Origin: Streptomyces sp. RKND-216
GTDB taxonomy: Bacteria > Actinomycetota > Actinomycetes > Streptomycetales > Streptomycetaceae
Direction: 5' to 3'
Assembly: GCF_004795255.1 (NCBI RefSeq)
Contig: NZ_SSBQ01000002.1
Location: forward strand, 3,615,501 to 3,679,500
DNA: 64,000 nucleotides
In this document: one piece after another, positions 29,019-37,696 of the stretch
How the letters are laid out: every line of letters starts with the position of its first letter
Position numbering within the stretch: the stretch's first letter is position 1
Translations under genes and position numbers: made by a program
The notes under the pieces: model-generated
What the model saw: the letters and a program-made list of their open reading frames with translations, nothing else
Told to the model about the DNA's origin: nothing
The model's database searches: none

Positions 29019-29260
29019 CAGCGCATCCCGAAGGCTTCCGCGAGGTCGTCGGGGAGCTCGTCGAAGTCGTCGTGGAGGTGGATCTGCCCGCGCAGCGACC
29101 CCCTGCCGGTGCGGCGCACCGTCGGCCGCAGAGGGACCACCTTGGCGACCGGGGTGCCGGCCTTGCTGATCACGACGTCCTCGCCGGTGGCGACCTGCTC
29201 CAGTATCCGGGAGAAGTGGGTCTTGGCCTCGTGCACGTTGTACTGGTGGGCTGCGTCCAT
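29018..29260 (-). CDS. Phd/YefM-type antitoxin
   Basis: 80 residues. The N-terminal Phd/YefM fold is recognisable in YNVHEAKTHFSRILEQVATGEDVVISKAGTPVAKVVPL; the C-terminal tail (HDDFDELPDDLAEAFG) is the acidic toxin-wrapping segment. GAGG RBS 6 nt before ATG 29260. It should neutralise the adjacent PIN toxin and bind its own promoter. Confidence 0.85.
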   Translation of the reverse strand: MDAAHQYNVHEAKTHFSRILEQVATGEDVVISKAGTPVAKVVPLRPTVRRTGRGSLRGQIHLHDDFDELPDDLAEAFGMR

Positions 29261-29447
29261 GAGTGCCTCGCAGGGCCGGGACGAAAGGTGGACTAACTGC
29301 TGGACCAAGCATAGCCGGTCCGGTCGGCGGACGGCTGTCGGCGGGTGGTCGTACGCTGGAGACCCCGGCCTGCGGACGCATGTCGGGCTCTTCGTGTTGC
29401 CCACCCGACCGGACGCCCCCGGTCCGCCACCCCGGACGGATGCCCCC

Positions 29448-32400
29448 ATGAGCCTGCACGGTCTGCTCGACGCGGTCCTGCGCGACCCCGCCCTCGACGA
29501 GGCGGTCGGGGCCGCGGCCGACGGCCACCGCCACCACGTCGACCTGGTCGGCCCCGCCTCCGCCCGGCCGCTGGCGATCGCCGCGCTCGCGCGCGAGGCC
29601 GGCCGCCCCGTGCTGGCCGTGACGGCCACCGGCCGCGAGGCCGAGGACCTGGCGGCGGCGCTGCGCAGCCTGCTGCCGCCGGACGGCGTCGTGGAGTACC
29701 CGTCCTGGGAGACGCTGCCGCACGAGCGGCTGTCGCCGCGCAGCGACACCGTCGGCCGTCGCCTCGCGGTGCTGCGCCGCCTCGCCCACCCGGACCCCTC
29801 GGACGCCACCACCGGTCCGGTCTCCGTCGTGGTCGCGCCCGTACGGTCCGTGCTCCAGCCGCAGGTCAAGGGCCTGGGTGACCTGGAGCCTGTCGCGCTG
29901 CGCCAGGGTCGGGAGGCGGACCTGGGGGAGATCACCGAGGGCCTGGCGGCCGCCGCGTACGCGCGGGTGGAGCTGGTGGAGAAGCGCGGCGAGTTCGCGG
30001 TGCGCGGCGGCATCCTGGACGTGTTCCCGCCCACCGAGGAGCACCCGCTGCGGGTCGAGTTCTGGGGCGACGAGGTCGAGGAGATCCGGTACTTCAAGGT
30101 CGCCGACCAGCGGTCCCTGGAGATCGCCGAGCACGGCCTGTGGGCGCCGCCGTGCCGGGAGCTGCTGCTGACTGACGACGTGCGGCGGCGTGCGGCCGAG
30201 CTGGCGCAGCAGCACCCGGAGCTGGAGGAACTGCTCGGGAAGATCGCCGAGGGCATCGCGGTGGAGGGCATGGAGTCCCTGGCGCCGGTGCTGGTGGACG
30301 ACATGGAGCTGCTGCTGGACGTGCTGCCGTCCGGGGCGATGGGCGTGGTGTGCGACCCGGAGCGGGTCCGTACCCGGGCCGCGGACCTGGTGGCGACCAG
30401 CCGGGAGTTCCTGGAGGCGTCGTGGGCCGCCTCCGCCGGGGGAGGCGAGGCGCCGGTCGACCTCGGGGCGGCCTCGCTGTGGGGTATCGCGGACGTGCGG
30501 GAGCGGGCCCGCGAGCTGGGCATGCTGTGGTGGTCGGTGAGCCCCTTCGCGCCGGACACCTCCGTGGCCGGCGACGAGGACGACGTGCTCCAGCTCGGCA
30601 TGCGCGCCCCGGAGACCTACCGCGGGGACACCGCCCGCGCGCTCGCCGACACCAAGGGCTGGCTCGCCGACGGCTGGCGCTGCGTGTACGTCACCGAGGG
30701 CCACGGTCCCGCGGCCCGCACGGTCGAGGTGCTGGGCAGCGAGGGCATCGCGGCCCGGCTGGAGGGCGACCTGGGCGGCATCGAGCCGTCCGTCGTGCAC
30801 GTGGCCTGCGGCTCGATCGACAACGGCCTGGTCGACCCGGCGCTGAAGCTGGCGGTGCTGACCGAGACGGACCTGTCCGGGCAGAAGGCGGCCGGGCGGG
30901 AGGGCGCCCGCATGCCCGCGCGGCGCCGCAAGACCATCGACCCGCTGACGCTGCAGGCCGGCGACTTCATCGTGCACGAACAGCACGGCGTGGGCCGCTA
31001 CATCGAGATGGTCCAGCGCACCGTGCAGGGCGCCACCCGCGAGTACCTGCTGGTGGAGTACGCGCCGGCGAAGCGCGGGCAGCCCGGCGACCGCCTGTTC
31101 GTGCCCACCGACCAGCTGGAGCAGGTCACCAAGTACGTCGGTGGGGAGCAGCCGTCGCTTCACCGGCTGGGCGGCGCGGACTGGACGAAGACCAAGGCGC
31201 GTGCGAAGAAGGCGGTCAAGGAGATCGCCGCGGACCTCATCAAGCTGTACTCGGCGCGGATGGCCGCCCCTGGGCACGCGTTCGCCCCCGACTCGCCGTG
31301 GCAGCGCGAGCTGGAGGACGCGTTCCCGTACGTGGAGACCGCGGACCAGCTCAGCACGATCGCCGAGGTCAAGGAGGACATGGAGAAGTCGGTCCCGATG
31401 GACCGGCTGATCTGCGGCGACGTCGGCTACGGCAAGACGGAGATCGCCGTGCGGGCCGCGTTCAAGGCGGTGCAGGACGGCAAGCAGGTCGCGGTGCTCG
31501 TGCCGACGACGCTGCTGGTGCAGCAGCACTTCGGCACGTTCACCGAGCGGTACGGGCAGTTCCCGGTGAAGGTGCGGGCGCTGTCCCGCTTCCAGACCGA
31601 CACCGAGGCGGGCGCCGTGCTGGACGGCCTGCGGGACGGCACGGTCGACGTGGTCATCGGCACGCACCGGCTGTTCTCCTCGGAGGTGAAGTTCAAGGAG
31701 CTGGGCCTGGTCGTCGTCGACGAGGAGCAGCGGTTCGGCGTCGAGCACAAGGAGCAGCTGAAGAAGCTGCGGGCCAACGTGGACGTGCTGACCATGTCGG
31801 CGACACCGATCCCGCGCACCCTGGAGATGGCGGTGACCGGCATCCGCGAGATGTCGACCATCACGACACCGCCGGAGGAGCGGCACCCTGTGCTGACGTT
31901 CGTCGGCCCGTACGAGGAGCGGCAGATCGGCGCGGCCGTGCGGCGTGAACTGCTGCGCGAGGGCCAGGTGTTCTACATCCACAACCGGGTGGAGTCGATT
32001 GACCGGGCGGCGGCGCGGCTGCGGCAGATCGTGCCGGAGGCCCGCATCGCCACCGCACACGGGCAGATGTCGGAGTCGGCACTGGAGCAGGTCGTCGTCG
32101 ACTTCTGGGAGAAGAAGTTCGACGTGTTGGTGTCCACGACGATCGTGGAGAACGGCATCGACATCTCCAACGCCAACACGCTCGTCGTGGAGCGCGGCGA
32201 CAACTTCGGCCTGTCGCAGCTGCACCAGCTGCGCGGCCGGGTCGGGCGCGGCCGGGAGCGCGGCTACGCGTACTTCCTGTACCCGCCGGAGAAGCCGCTG
32301 ACGGAGACCGCGCACGAGCGGCTGGCGACCATCGCGCAGCACACCGAGATGGGCGCGGGCATGTACGTCGCCATGAAGGACCTGGAGATCCGCGGCGCGG

Positions 32401-32993
32401 GCAACCTGCTGGGCGGCGAGCAGTCCGGGCACATCGCCGGCGTCGGCTTCGACCTGTACGTGCGGATGGTGGGCGAGGCCGTCGCCGACTACCGGTCCGC
32501 GCTGGAGTCCGGAGGCGAGGTCGAGGAGGCCCCGCTGGAGGTCAAGATCGAGCTGCCGGTCGACGCGCACGTCCCGCACGACTACGCGCCGGGCGAGCGG
32601 CTGCGGCTTCAGGCGTACCGGGCGATCGCGTCGGCGAACTCCGAGGCAGACATCACGGCCGTCCGGGAGGAACTCGCCGACCGGTACGGCCCGTTGCCCG
32701 AGCCGGTGGAGAACCTGCTGCTGGTGGCGGGGCTGCGGATGCTGGCCCGCTCGTGCGGCGTCACCGACATCACGCTCCAGGGCTCCAACATCCGTTTCTC
32801 CCCGGTGGAGCTGCGGGAGTCGCAGGAGCTGCGGCTGAAGCGGCTGTACCCGCGGTCGGTGATCAAGCAGACGACGCGGCAGGTGCTGGTGCCGCGGCCC
32901 AAGTCGGGCGGCGGGATCGGCGGCAAGCCCGTCGTCGGCCGCGACCTGCTCGCCTGGGTCGGCGAGTTCCTGACCTCCGTCCCGGGCACCTGA
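29448..32993 (+). CDS. mfd: Transcription-repair coupling factor
   Basis: 1181 residues, full Mfd length. N-terminal UvrB-homology region (VEYPSWETLPHERLSPRSDTVGRRL), RNA-polymerase-interaction domain (HEQHGVGRYIEMV), and RecG-like translocase with Walker A GDVGYGKTE, DEEQ box (VVVDEEQRFGVEHKEQ), TMSATPIPRTLEM and QLRGRVGRG, then a TRCF C-terminal domain. It removes stalled RNA polymerase at lesions and recruits UvrA. Start ATG 29448 with a weak GGACGGA RBS. Confidence 0.95.
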   Translation: MSLHGLLDAVLRDPALDEAVGAAADGHRHHVDLVGPASARPLAIAALAREAGRPVLAVTATGREAEDLAAALRSLLPPDGVVEYPSWETLPHERLSPRSDTVGRRLAVLRRLAHPDPSDATTGPVSVVVAPVRSVLQPQVKGLGDLEPVALRQGREADLGEITEGLAAAAYARVELVEKRGEFAVRGGILDVFPPTEEHPLRVEFWGDEVEEIRYFKVADQRSLEIAEHGLWAPPCRELLLTDDVRRRAAELAQQHPELEELLGKIAEGIAVEGMESLAPVLVDDMELLLDVLPSGAMGVVCDPERVRTRAADLVATSREFLEASWAASAGGGEAPVDLGAASLWGIADVRERARELGMLWWSVSPFAPDTSVAGDEDDVLQLGMRAPETYRGDTARALADTKGWLADGWRCVYVTEGHGPAARTVEVLGSEGIAARLEGDLGGIEPSVVHVACGSIDNGLVDPALKLAVLTETDLSGQKAAGREGARMPARRRKTIDPLTLQAGDFIVHEQHGVGRYIEMVQRTVQGATREYLLVEYAPAKRGQPGDRLFVPTDQLEQVTKYVGGEQPSLHRLGGADWTKTKARAKKAVKEIAADLIKLYSARMAAPGHAFAPDSPWQRELEDAFPYVETADQLSTIAEVKEDMEKSVPMDRLICGDVGYGKTEIAVRAAFKAVQDGKQVAVLVPTTLLVQQHFGTFTERYGQFPVKVRALSRFQTDTEAGAVLDGLRDGTVDVVIGTHRLFSSEVKFKELGLVVVDEEQRFGVEHKEQLKKLRANVDVLTMSATPIPRTLEMAVTGIREMSTITTPPEERHPVLTFVGPYEERQIGAAVRRELLREGQVFYIHNRVESIDRAAARLRQIVPEARIATAHGQMSESALEQVVVDFWEKKFDVLVSTTIVENGIDISNANTLVVERGDNFGLSQLHQLRGRVGRGRERGYAYFLYPPEKPLTETAHERLATIAQHTEMGAGMYVAMKDLEIRGAGNLLGGEQSGHIAGVGFDLYVRMVGEAVADYRSALESGGEVEEAPLEVKIELPVDAHVPHDYAPGERLRLQAYRAIASANSEADITAVREELADRYGPLPEPVENLLLVAGLRMLARSCGVTDITLQGSNIRFSPVELRESQELRLKRLYPRSVIKQTTRQVLVPRPKSGGGIGGKPVVGRDLLAWVGEFLTSVPGT

Positions 32994-33211
32994 CGGCCCG
33001 CTCCGCCGCCCCGCCCCCACCGCGACGCCGAGCCCGTCCGCTCCGGGTGTGACGGGCGGCCCGGGTGGCGTCCGGGATGCAGAGACGGGCCGGACGTAGG
33101 TCACGGGAAACCGCTGGCCCGGGCCCCCGGCGCACGGCATGCGCGTCGGCGCGGCACCCGCAGCCCGAACCCGCGGGTGGGGTGCCGCAGCCGCCGCCCG
33201 AGCCCGTGCGC

Positions 33212-33330
33212 TCACCCAGCCCCGCCCCTGGAGGCCGAGAATGGCGCCGCGATCCGTTCCACGGTGTCCAGCATGACGTCGGCGGGGATCTGCTCACCGT
33301 CGGGGCAGCCGAGGACGCCGTCGTCGCGCT
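33212..33330 (-). pseudogene. Inverted N-terminal fragment of an isocitrate lyase/PEP-mutase family gene
   Basis: On the minus strand, the GC3-rich text GVLGCPDGEQIPADVMLDTV followed by ERIAAPFSAS looks like the LGYPDGE.IP..EML..V.RIA segment found in the N-terminal third of the isocitrate lyase/PEP phosphonomutase superfamily. It runs into a stop (33212-33214) after RGGAG. It abuts, in the opposite orientation, a C-terminal fragment of the same family. Confidence 0.45.
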
Positions 33331-33526
33331 CGCCGAACGCTTCGGTCCCGGTCGCCTGAGCCTCCTCGGCACCCCCGGCGCTCCGTCTCCCGAGCGGCTC
33401 GCGGAACTCGGCGTGGCCCGCGTCTCGTACGGCCCGTTCCCCCACCGCCGGGTGCTCGGCGCGCTGGCCGAGGAGGCCGCCGCGCTGCTCGGCGGCGACG
33501 ACGGCGCGGGAGCCACCGGCGGCTGA
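33300..33526 (+). pseudogene. C-terminal fragment of an isocitrate lyase/PEP-mutase family gene
   Basis: The plus-strand frame ending at TGA 33526 reads AVVALAERFGPGRLSLLGTP, then APSPERLAELGVARVSYGPF, then an Ala-rich helix. This matches the family's C-terminal pattern (P.NVL..PG.PS..ELA.LGV.RVS.G...). No start or N-terminal barrel strands precede it in this frame. The rest of the 33.0-33.5 kb stretch is non-coding. Confidence 0.5.
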
Positions 33527-33599
33527 CGTCGCGTCGGATCCGGCGGGCGCCCTCCCGCCGGCGGGTCCGGGCTGTCAGGATGAGGCCGCCCGCACAGGA

Positions 33600-33629
33600 G
33601 GCAGTGGCAGTGGCAGTGGCAGTGGCAGC
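33600..33629 (+). repeat. Hexanucleotide tandem repeat (GGCAGT)4 plus one variant unit
   Basis: Four perfect GGCAGT units and one GGCAGC unit lie 31 bp upstream of the GTG start of the next gene, immediately before its RBS. Slippage here would change promoter or RBS spacing. Confidence 0.85.
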
Positions 33630-33659
33630 GGCGGGGAGCAGGGGAGCCGAGGAGGCAGC

Positions 33660-34367
33660 GTGGCAGTGATGGGGCGGGCGTCGCGAGCACGGCGGTGGAC
33701 GAGAACGTTGTCGGCGGTGTCGCTGGCCGTGTCGCTCGCGGCGGTGTGCACGGCGTGCGGCACGGTCCGGGAGGGCGTGGAGGATCTTGAGGACGCCGCG
33801 CCGAAGCCGCCGGCGTCCACCGCGGCCCCCGGCGACGGCGAGGCCCGGCGCCTCCTCGCGGAGCTGGACGTGCGGCAGCCCGGCACCATGGACGGCTACT
33901 CCCGCGACCGGTTCGCCCACTGGTCGGACCAGGAGGGCGCGTGCGACACCCGCGAGGTCGTGCTGAAGCGGGACGGGAAGGACGTACGCACCGACGCCGA
34001 CTGCTCCGCCGTCTCCGGCACCTGGCACAGCCCGTACGACGCCGGGGTGTGGACGGACGCCTCCGACGTGGACGTCGACCACATGGTGCCGCTGGCCGAG
34101 GCGTGGCGCAGCGGCGCCCGCGCCTGGGACGACGAGCGGCGCGAAGCCTTCGCCAACGACCTGGAACGCCCGCAGTTGTGGGCGGTGACCGACAACGTCA
34201 ACCAGTCCAAGGGCGACGAGCCTCCGGACGAGTGGAAGCCCGAGCGCCGTTCCTACTGGTGCACCTACGCGGGCCACTGGGTGGCGGTGAAACACCACTA
34301 CGCGCTGTCGGTCACCGAGGCCGAGAAGACCGCGCTGACCTCGATGCTCCGCAGCTGCGGAGAGTGA
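33660..34367 (+). CDS. Secreted HNH/DUF1524-type nuclease
   Basis: 235 residues. Basic N-terminus and hydrophobic signal (TLSAVSLAVSLAAVCTAC) ending in a lipobox-like site, so it is exported and perhaps lipid-anchored. The catalytic region DVDHMVPLAEAWRSGARAW ... WAVTDNVNQSKGDEPPDEW has the DH.VPL...A...G and N..K spacing of DUF1524/GmrSD-type His-Asn-His nucleases found in many secreted Streptomyces proteins. A GAGGAGG RBS 4-5 nt before GTG 33660 fixes the start; ATG 33669 is too far from it. Confidence 0.8.
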   Translation: MAVMGRASRARRWTRTLSAVSLAVSLAAVCTACGTVREGVEDLEDAAPKPPASTAAPGDGEARRLLAELDVRQPGTMDGYSRDRFAHWSDQEGACDTREVVLKRDGKDVRTDADCSAVSGTWHSPYDAGVWTDASDVDVDHMVPLAEAWRSGARAWDDERREAFANDLERPQLWAVTDNVNQSKGDEPPDEWKPERRSYWCTYAGHWVAVKHHYALSVTEAEKTALTSMLRSCGE

Positions 34368-34518
34368 CACCGCGAATACGCATCCGTTCCGGCGGCGGGG
34401 CCGATACGCGGCGGGTGTGTCGAAGCGGTGGTCACAGCCGCGCGGACTCCCTACCATCGATCATCGCCAGGTTGTGAAACAGCGCACAACCGCTTTCGCC
34501 GCCGCCCGGGAGGCTTCC

Positions 34519-35172
34519 ATGCACCGCCGTAGGTCCGCCGTCACCGTCTCCACCGCCGCCGCACTGCTGCTGGCGGCGCCGCTGCTGACGGGCTGCGGCG
34601 AGACGCATCCCGGGTCCGCGGCCGTCGTGGACGGCGAGCGCATCTCCCTCGCCCAGCTCCAGTCCCGGGTCGGCGAGGCCCGCGCGGCGCAGCGGAAGAT
34701 GCCGCAGGGCGAGCAGATGATCCGCCGCACCGGGCAGCTCACCCGCTCGACCCTGGACGGCATGATCCGCCACCGCGTCGTCGAGCAGGCCCTCAAGGAC
34801 GCCGGGGTCGGCGTCTCCCGCAGCGAGCTGCAGCGGCAGCGCGAGGTGTACGAGCAGCAGACCGGCGGCGCGAAGGGCTTCCGGCAGGCTCTGCTGGAGC
34901 AGCAGGGCATCGCCCCGTCCGCCGCCGACGACTGGGTCTGGCTGAACGTCGCCGTGCAGAAGGTCGCCAAGGCCTGGGACATCGACCCCGCCTCCCCACA
35001 GGGCAACCAGGAGCTCAACAAGCGCTTCTCCGAGCTGTCCGGCGAGATGGACATCGTCGTGAACCCCCGGTACGGCACCTGGGACGCCAAGAGCAGCGCG
35101 CTGACCACCGAGAAGATGCCGTGGCTCAACGACGTCACCGGGGAGAAGGCGCTGGAGCAGCAGCGCGCCTGA
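34519..35172 (+). CDS. SurA-N-like lipoprotein
   Basis: 217 residues. Lipoprotein signal ending LLTGC (lipobox), so it is anchored on the outer face of the cytoplasmic membrane. VVDGERISLAQLQSRV and RSTLDGMIRHRVVEQALKDAGVGVSRSELQRQRE are the SurA N-terminal chaperone pattern. The peptidyl-prolyl isomerase domain of true foldases is not evident; the C-terminus ends with a short NPRYGTWDAK motif common to such Streptomyces proteins. GGGAGG RBS before ATG 34519. Confidence 0.8.
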   Translation: MHRRRSAVTVSTAAALLLAAPLLTGCGETHPGSAAVVDGERISLAQLQSRVGEARAAQRKMPQGEQMIRRTGQLTRSTLDGMIRHRVVEQALKDAGVGVSRSELQRQREVYEQQTGGAKGFRQALLEQQGIAPSAADDWVWLNVAVQKVAKAWDIDPASPQGNQELNKRFSELSGEMDIVVNPRYGTWDAKSSALTTEKMPWLNDVTGEKALEQQRA

Positions 35173-35213
35173 GGCCGCCGCCGGCCGGGCCCCGGCGTGC
35201 GGGGGAGCTGGGT

Positions 35214-35219
35214 TAGGTT
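35214..35219 (+). promoter_or_regulatory. -10 box TAGGTT, leaderless start of mazG
   Basis: TAGGTT lies 6 nt before GTG 35226 with no RBS between. Confidence 0.5.
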
Positions 35220-35225
35220 GCAGAT

Positions 35226-36218
35226 GTGTCCCCTTCACCCGCTCCCCAGCCCGCACCCGCGTCCGGCCGCATCATTCTGCTGACCACCAGCCACCGCGTC
35301 GCGCCCGGCCTGCTGTCCTGGCCCGCCTGGCAGGCGCTGCGCGGCGCGGACCGCGTGGTGTGCGCCGACTCCGGCCACCCACAGCTTCCGTACGTGCGGG
35401 AGGCGGGCGTCGCGGTCGAGGTCGGGGAGCCCACAGCGCGCGAGCTGGTCGACGCGTGCCGCGACGGCGGCCGTACGGTCGTGGTGCTCGCCACGGCCGA
35501 GGGCGAGCCGCGGCTGACCGACGGCCTGGCCCGGCTGGCCGGCTCCGGCCGGGAGGAGATGCCCGCGCTGGAACTGCTCCCCGGCGCCTACGACCTGCCG
35601 GGCGCGCGGCTGCTGGACCTGGTGCAGGTGATGGACCGCATCCGCCGCGACTGCCCGTGGAGCAGCGTGCGCACCCACGAGGACCTGGCCAAGTACGGCA
35701 TCGAGGAGGCGTACGAACTCGTCGAGGCGATCGAGGCCGGGGACCGGGACGAACTGCGCGAGGAGCTGGGCGACGTGCTGCTCCAAGTCGTCTTCCACGC
35801 GCGCATCGCGCAGGACGACCCGGACGAGCCCTTCTCGGTCGACGACGTCGCCGCCGGCATCGTGACGAAGCTGATCCACCGGCACCCGCACGTCTTCGGC
35901 GACGAGAGCGCGCAGACGCCCGAGGACGTCAAGGCGCACTGGATGCGGACCAAGGCCGTGGAGAAGCGGCGGGAGTCCGTCACCGACGGCGTCCCGCTGG
36001 GGCAGCCCGCGCTGGCTCTGGCCGCGAAGCTGTCGAGCCGCGCCCGGTCGGCCGGTCTCCCGGCGCCGCCCGCCGACGCCCCTGGCGTCGGGTACGAACT
36101 CCTCGCGCTGGCCGCCCGCGCGGAGGCCGAGGGCACCGACCCGGAGACCGCGCTCCGCGCCGCCGCCCGCACCTACCGCGACACCCTCCGCACCGCGGAG
36201 GCCGGGAGCGGGGCGTGA
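35226..36218 (+). CDS. mazG: Nucleoside triphosphate pyrophosphohydrolase MazG
   Basis: 330 residues. The C-terminal MazG domain is clear: LLDLVQVMDRIRRDCPWSS, EEAYELVEAI and REELGDVLLQVVFHARIAQ supply the metal-binding EExxE...ExxD residues, followed by KLIHRHPHVFGDE and W...K..EK. The N-terminal 120 residues (IILLTTSHRVAPGLLSWPAWQAL) are a degenerate tetrapyrrole-methylase-like domain as in other actinobacterial MazG. It hydrolyses non-canonical or excess NTPs to NMP and PPi. GTG start at 35226 fits the leaderless promoter. Confidence 0.9.
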   Translation: MSPSPAPQPAPASGRIILLTTSHRVAPGLLSWPAWQALRGADRVVCADSGHPQLPYVREAGVAVEVGEPTARELVDACRDGGRTVVVLATAEGEPRLTDGLARLAGSGREEMPALELLPGAYDLPGARLLDLVQVMDRIRRDCPWSSVRTHEDLAKYGIEEAYELVEAIEAGDRDELREELGDVLLQVVFHARIAQDDPDEPFSVDDVAAGIVTKLIHRHPHVFGDESAQTPEDVKAHWMRTKAVEKRRESVTDGVPLGQPALALAAKLSSRARSAGLPAPPADAPGVGYELLALAARAEAEGTDPETALRAAARTYRDTLRTAEAGSGA

Positions 36219-36332
36219 CCGGCCATGGGGGCGACGACCTGGATCTGGCTCCCCTGGGATTCGCCCTGTCCCTGGCGACGAAGGACTTCCCGCAGGCCTG
36301 ACCGGCCGCCCGCCGTCGTAGGCTGCGGCGGA

Positions 36333-36338
36333 TACGGT
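36333..36338 (+). promoter_or_regulatory. -10 box TACGGT, leaderless start of the P450 gene
   Basis: TACGGT lies 6 nt before GTG 36345, which has no usable RBS. Confidence 0.45.
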
Positions 36339-36344
36339 CGGGGC

Positions 36345-37613
36345 GTGCACGACGACAGACCTGCTCCGCCGCCCGACATGCCGCCGTTGTTCGACTGGCG
36401 GTTCGCCGCCGACCCGTACCCCGCGTACGCGTGGCTGCGCACGCACGCGCCCGTGCACCGGGCGACGCTGCCGTCCGGGGTCGAGGCGTGGCTGGTCACG
36501 CGCTACGCGGACGCCCGGCAAGCACTCGCGGACCCGAGGCTGAGCAAGAACCCGGAGACGCACGCCGAGCGCGCCGCGCACGGCAAGGGCAAGGTCGGCA
36601 TTCCCGGCGAACGCAGCGCCAACCTGATGACGCATCTGCTGAACATCGACCCGCCGGACCACACGCGGCTGCGGCGGCTGGTGGCCAAGGCGTTCACGCC
36701 GCGCCGGGTCGCCGCGTTCGAGCCGCGGGTGCGCGAGCTCGCGGACGGGCTGATCGACGCCATGCTGGCGAAGGAACGCCACGCCGACCGTGGCGAGGCC
36801 GACCTGATCCACGCCTTCGCGTTCCCGCTGCCCATCTACGCGATCTGCGACCTGCTCGGAGTGCCGTCCGAGGACCAGGACGACTTCCGTGACTGGGCGG
36901 CGATGATGCTGCGGCACGGCAACGCCCCCCGGGGCGGTGTGGGGCGGGCGGTGAAGAAGATGCGCGGCTACCTGGCCGAACTCATTCACCGCAAGCGCGA
37001 GGACCTGGGGGACGACTTGATCTCCGGCCTCATCCGGGCCTCCGACCACGGCGAGCACCTCACCGAGAACGAGGCCGCCGCGATGGCGTTCATCCTGCTC
37101 TTCGCCGGCTTCGAGACGACCGTCAACCTCATCGGGAACGGCACCTACGCGCTGCTGCGCCATCCCGCCCAACGGGCCCGGCTGGACGAGGCGCTGGAGC
37201 GTGGGGACGAGGCGTGGCTGGCCGGCGCGGTGGAGGAGCTGCTGCGCTGGGACGGGCCGGTGGAGATGGCGACCTGGCGGTTCGCGACGCGGCCGCTGGA
37301 AATCGGGGGGCGGCAGATCGCCGCCGGTGAGCCGGTGTTGGTGGTGTTGGCGGCCGCCGACCGCGACCCGGATCGGTTCGGTGATCCGGACGTCCTCGAC
37401 CTGGCACGCTCCGACAACCAGCACCTGGGGTACGGGCACGGCATCCATTACTGTCTCGGCGCGCCACTCGCCCGGCTCGAAGGGCAGATCGCGCTGTCCG
37501 CACTTTTCGGACGTCTGCCGGATCTGCAACTGGCGTCCAATCCGGACGACTTGCGCTGGCGTGGCGGCCTCATCATGCGCGGATTGCGCACTTTGCCCGT
37601 GACCTTCACGTGA
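36345..37613 (+). CDS. Cytochrome P450 (CYP107-like)
   Basis: 422 residues. I-helix FAGFETTVNLIGN with the acid/Thr pair (E-T-T), ExxR-type E-LLRWDGP...R segment, and heme loop HLGYGHGIHYCLGAPLARLEGQ with Cys as fifth iron ligand. A soluble actinobacterial P450 needing ferredoxin partners that are not encoded nearby. There is no biosynthetic cluster around it; in Streptomyces a P450 sits in this conserved position near eno. Substrate unknown. Confidence 0.9.
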   Translation: MHDDRPAPPPDMPPLFDWRFAADPYPAYAWLRTHAPVHRATLPSGVEAWLVTRYADARQALADPRLSKNPETHAERAAHGKGKVGIPGERSANLMTHLLNIDPPDHTRLRRLVAKAFTPRRVAAFEPRVRELADGLIDAMLAKERHADRGEADLIHAFAFPLPIYAICDLLGVPSEDQDDFRDWAAMMLRHGNAPRGGVGRAVKKMRGYLAELIHRKREDLGDDLISGLIRASDHGEHLTENEAAAMAFILLFAGFETTVNLIGNGTYALLRHPAQRARLDEALERGDEAWLAGAVEELLRWDGPVEMATWRFATRPLEIGGRQIAAGEPVLVVLAAADRDPDRFGDPDVLDLARSDNQHLGYGHGIHYCLGAPLARLEGQIALSALFGRLPDLQLASNPDDLRWRGGLIMRGLRTLPVTFT

Positions 37614-37629
37614 TCCTGGTGACATTGGC

Positions 37630-37659
37630 TTGTGATGGACCTGGCCGTGCGGCTACGTT
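37630..37659 (+). promoter_or_regulatory. Candidate rpfA promoter (TTGTGA - 18 bp - TACGTT)
   Basis: -35 TTGTGA at 37630-37635 and -10 TACGTT at 37654-37659, giving a leader of only about 30 nt before rpfA. Confidence 0.4.
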
Positions 37660-37696
37660 CGTCGATCGATTCGCACGGAACGACGAGAGGGTTCGC

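Noticed and set aside
28644..33215. A 1500-codon open frame on the minus strand opposite mfd
   Set aside because: Apart from the short VapC end it mirrors mfd codon for codon; long antisense frames are expected from GC3 bias, and the text (repeated Arg/His/Gln/Val-rich) matches no family.
36345..37613. P450 as part of a secondary-metabolite cluster
   Set aside because: Neighbours are mazG, rpfA and eno; no biosynthetic enzymes, so it is treated as a core-genome P450.
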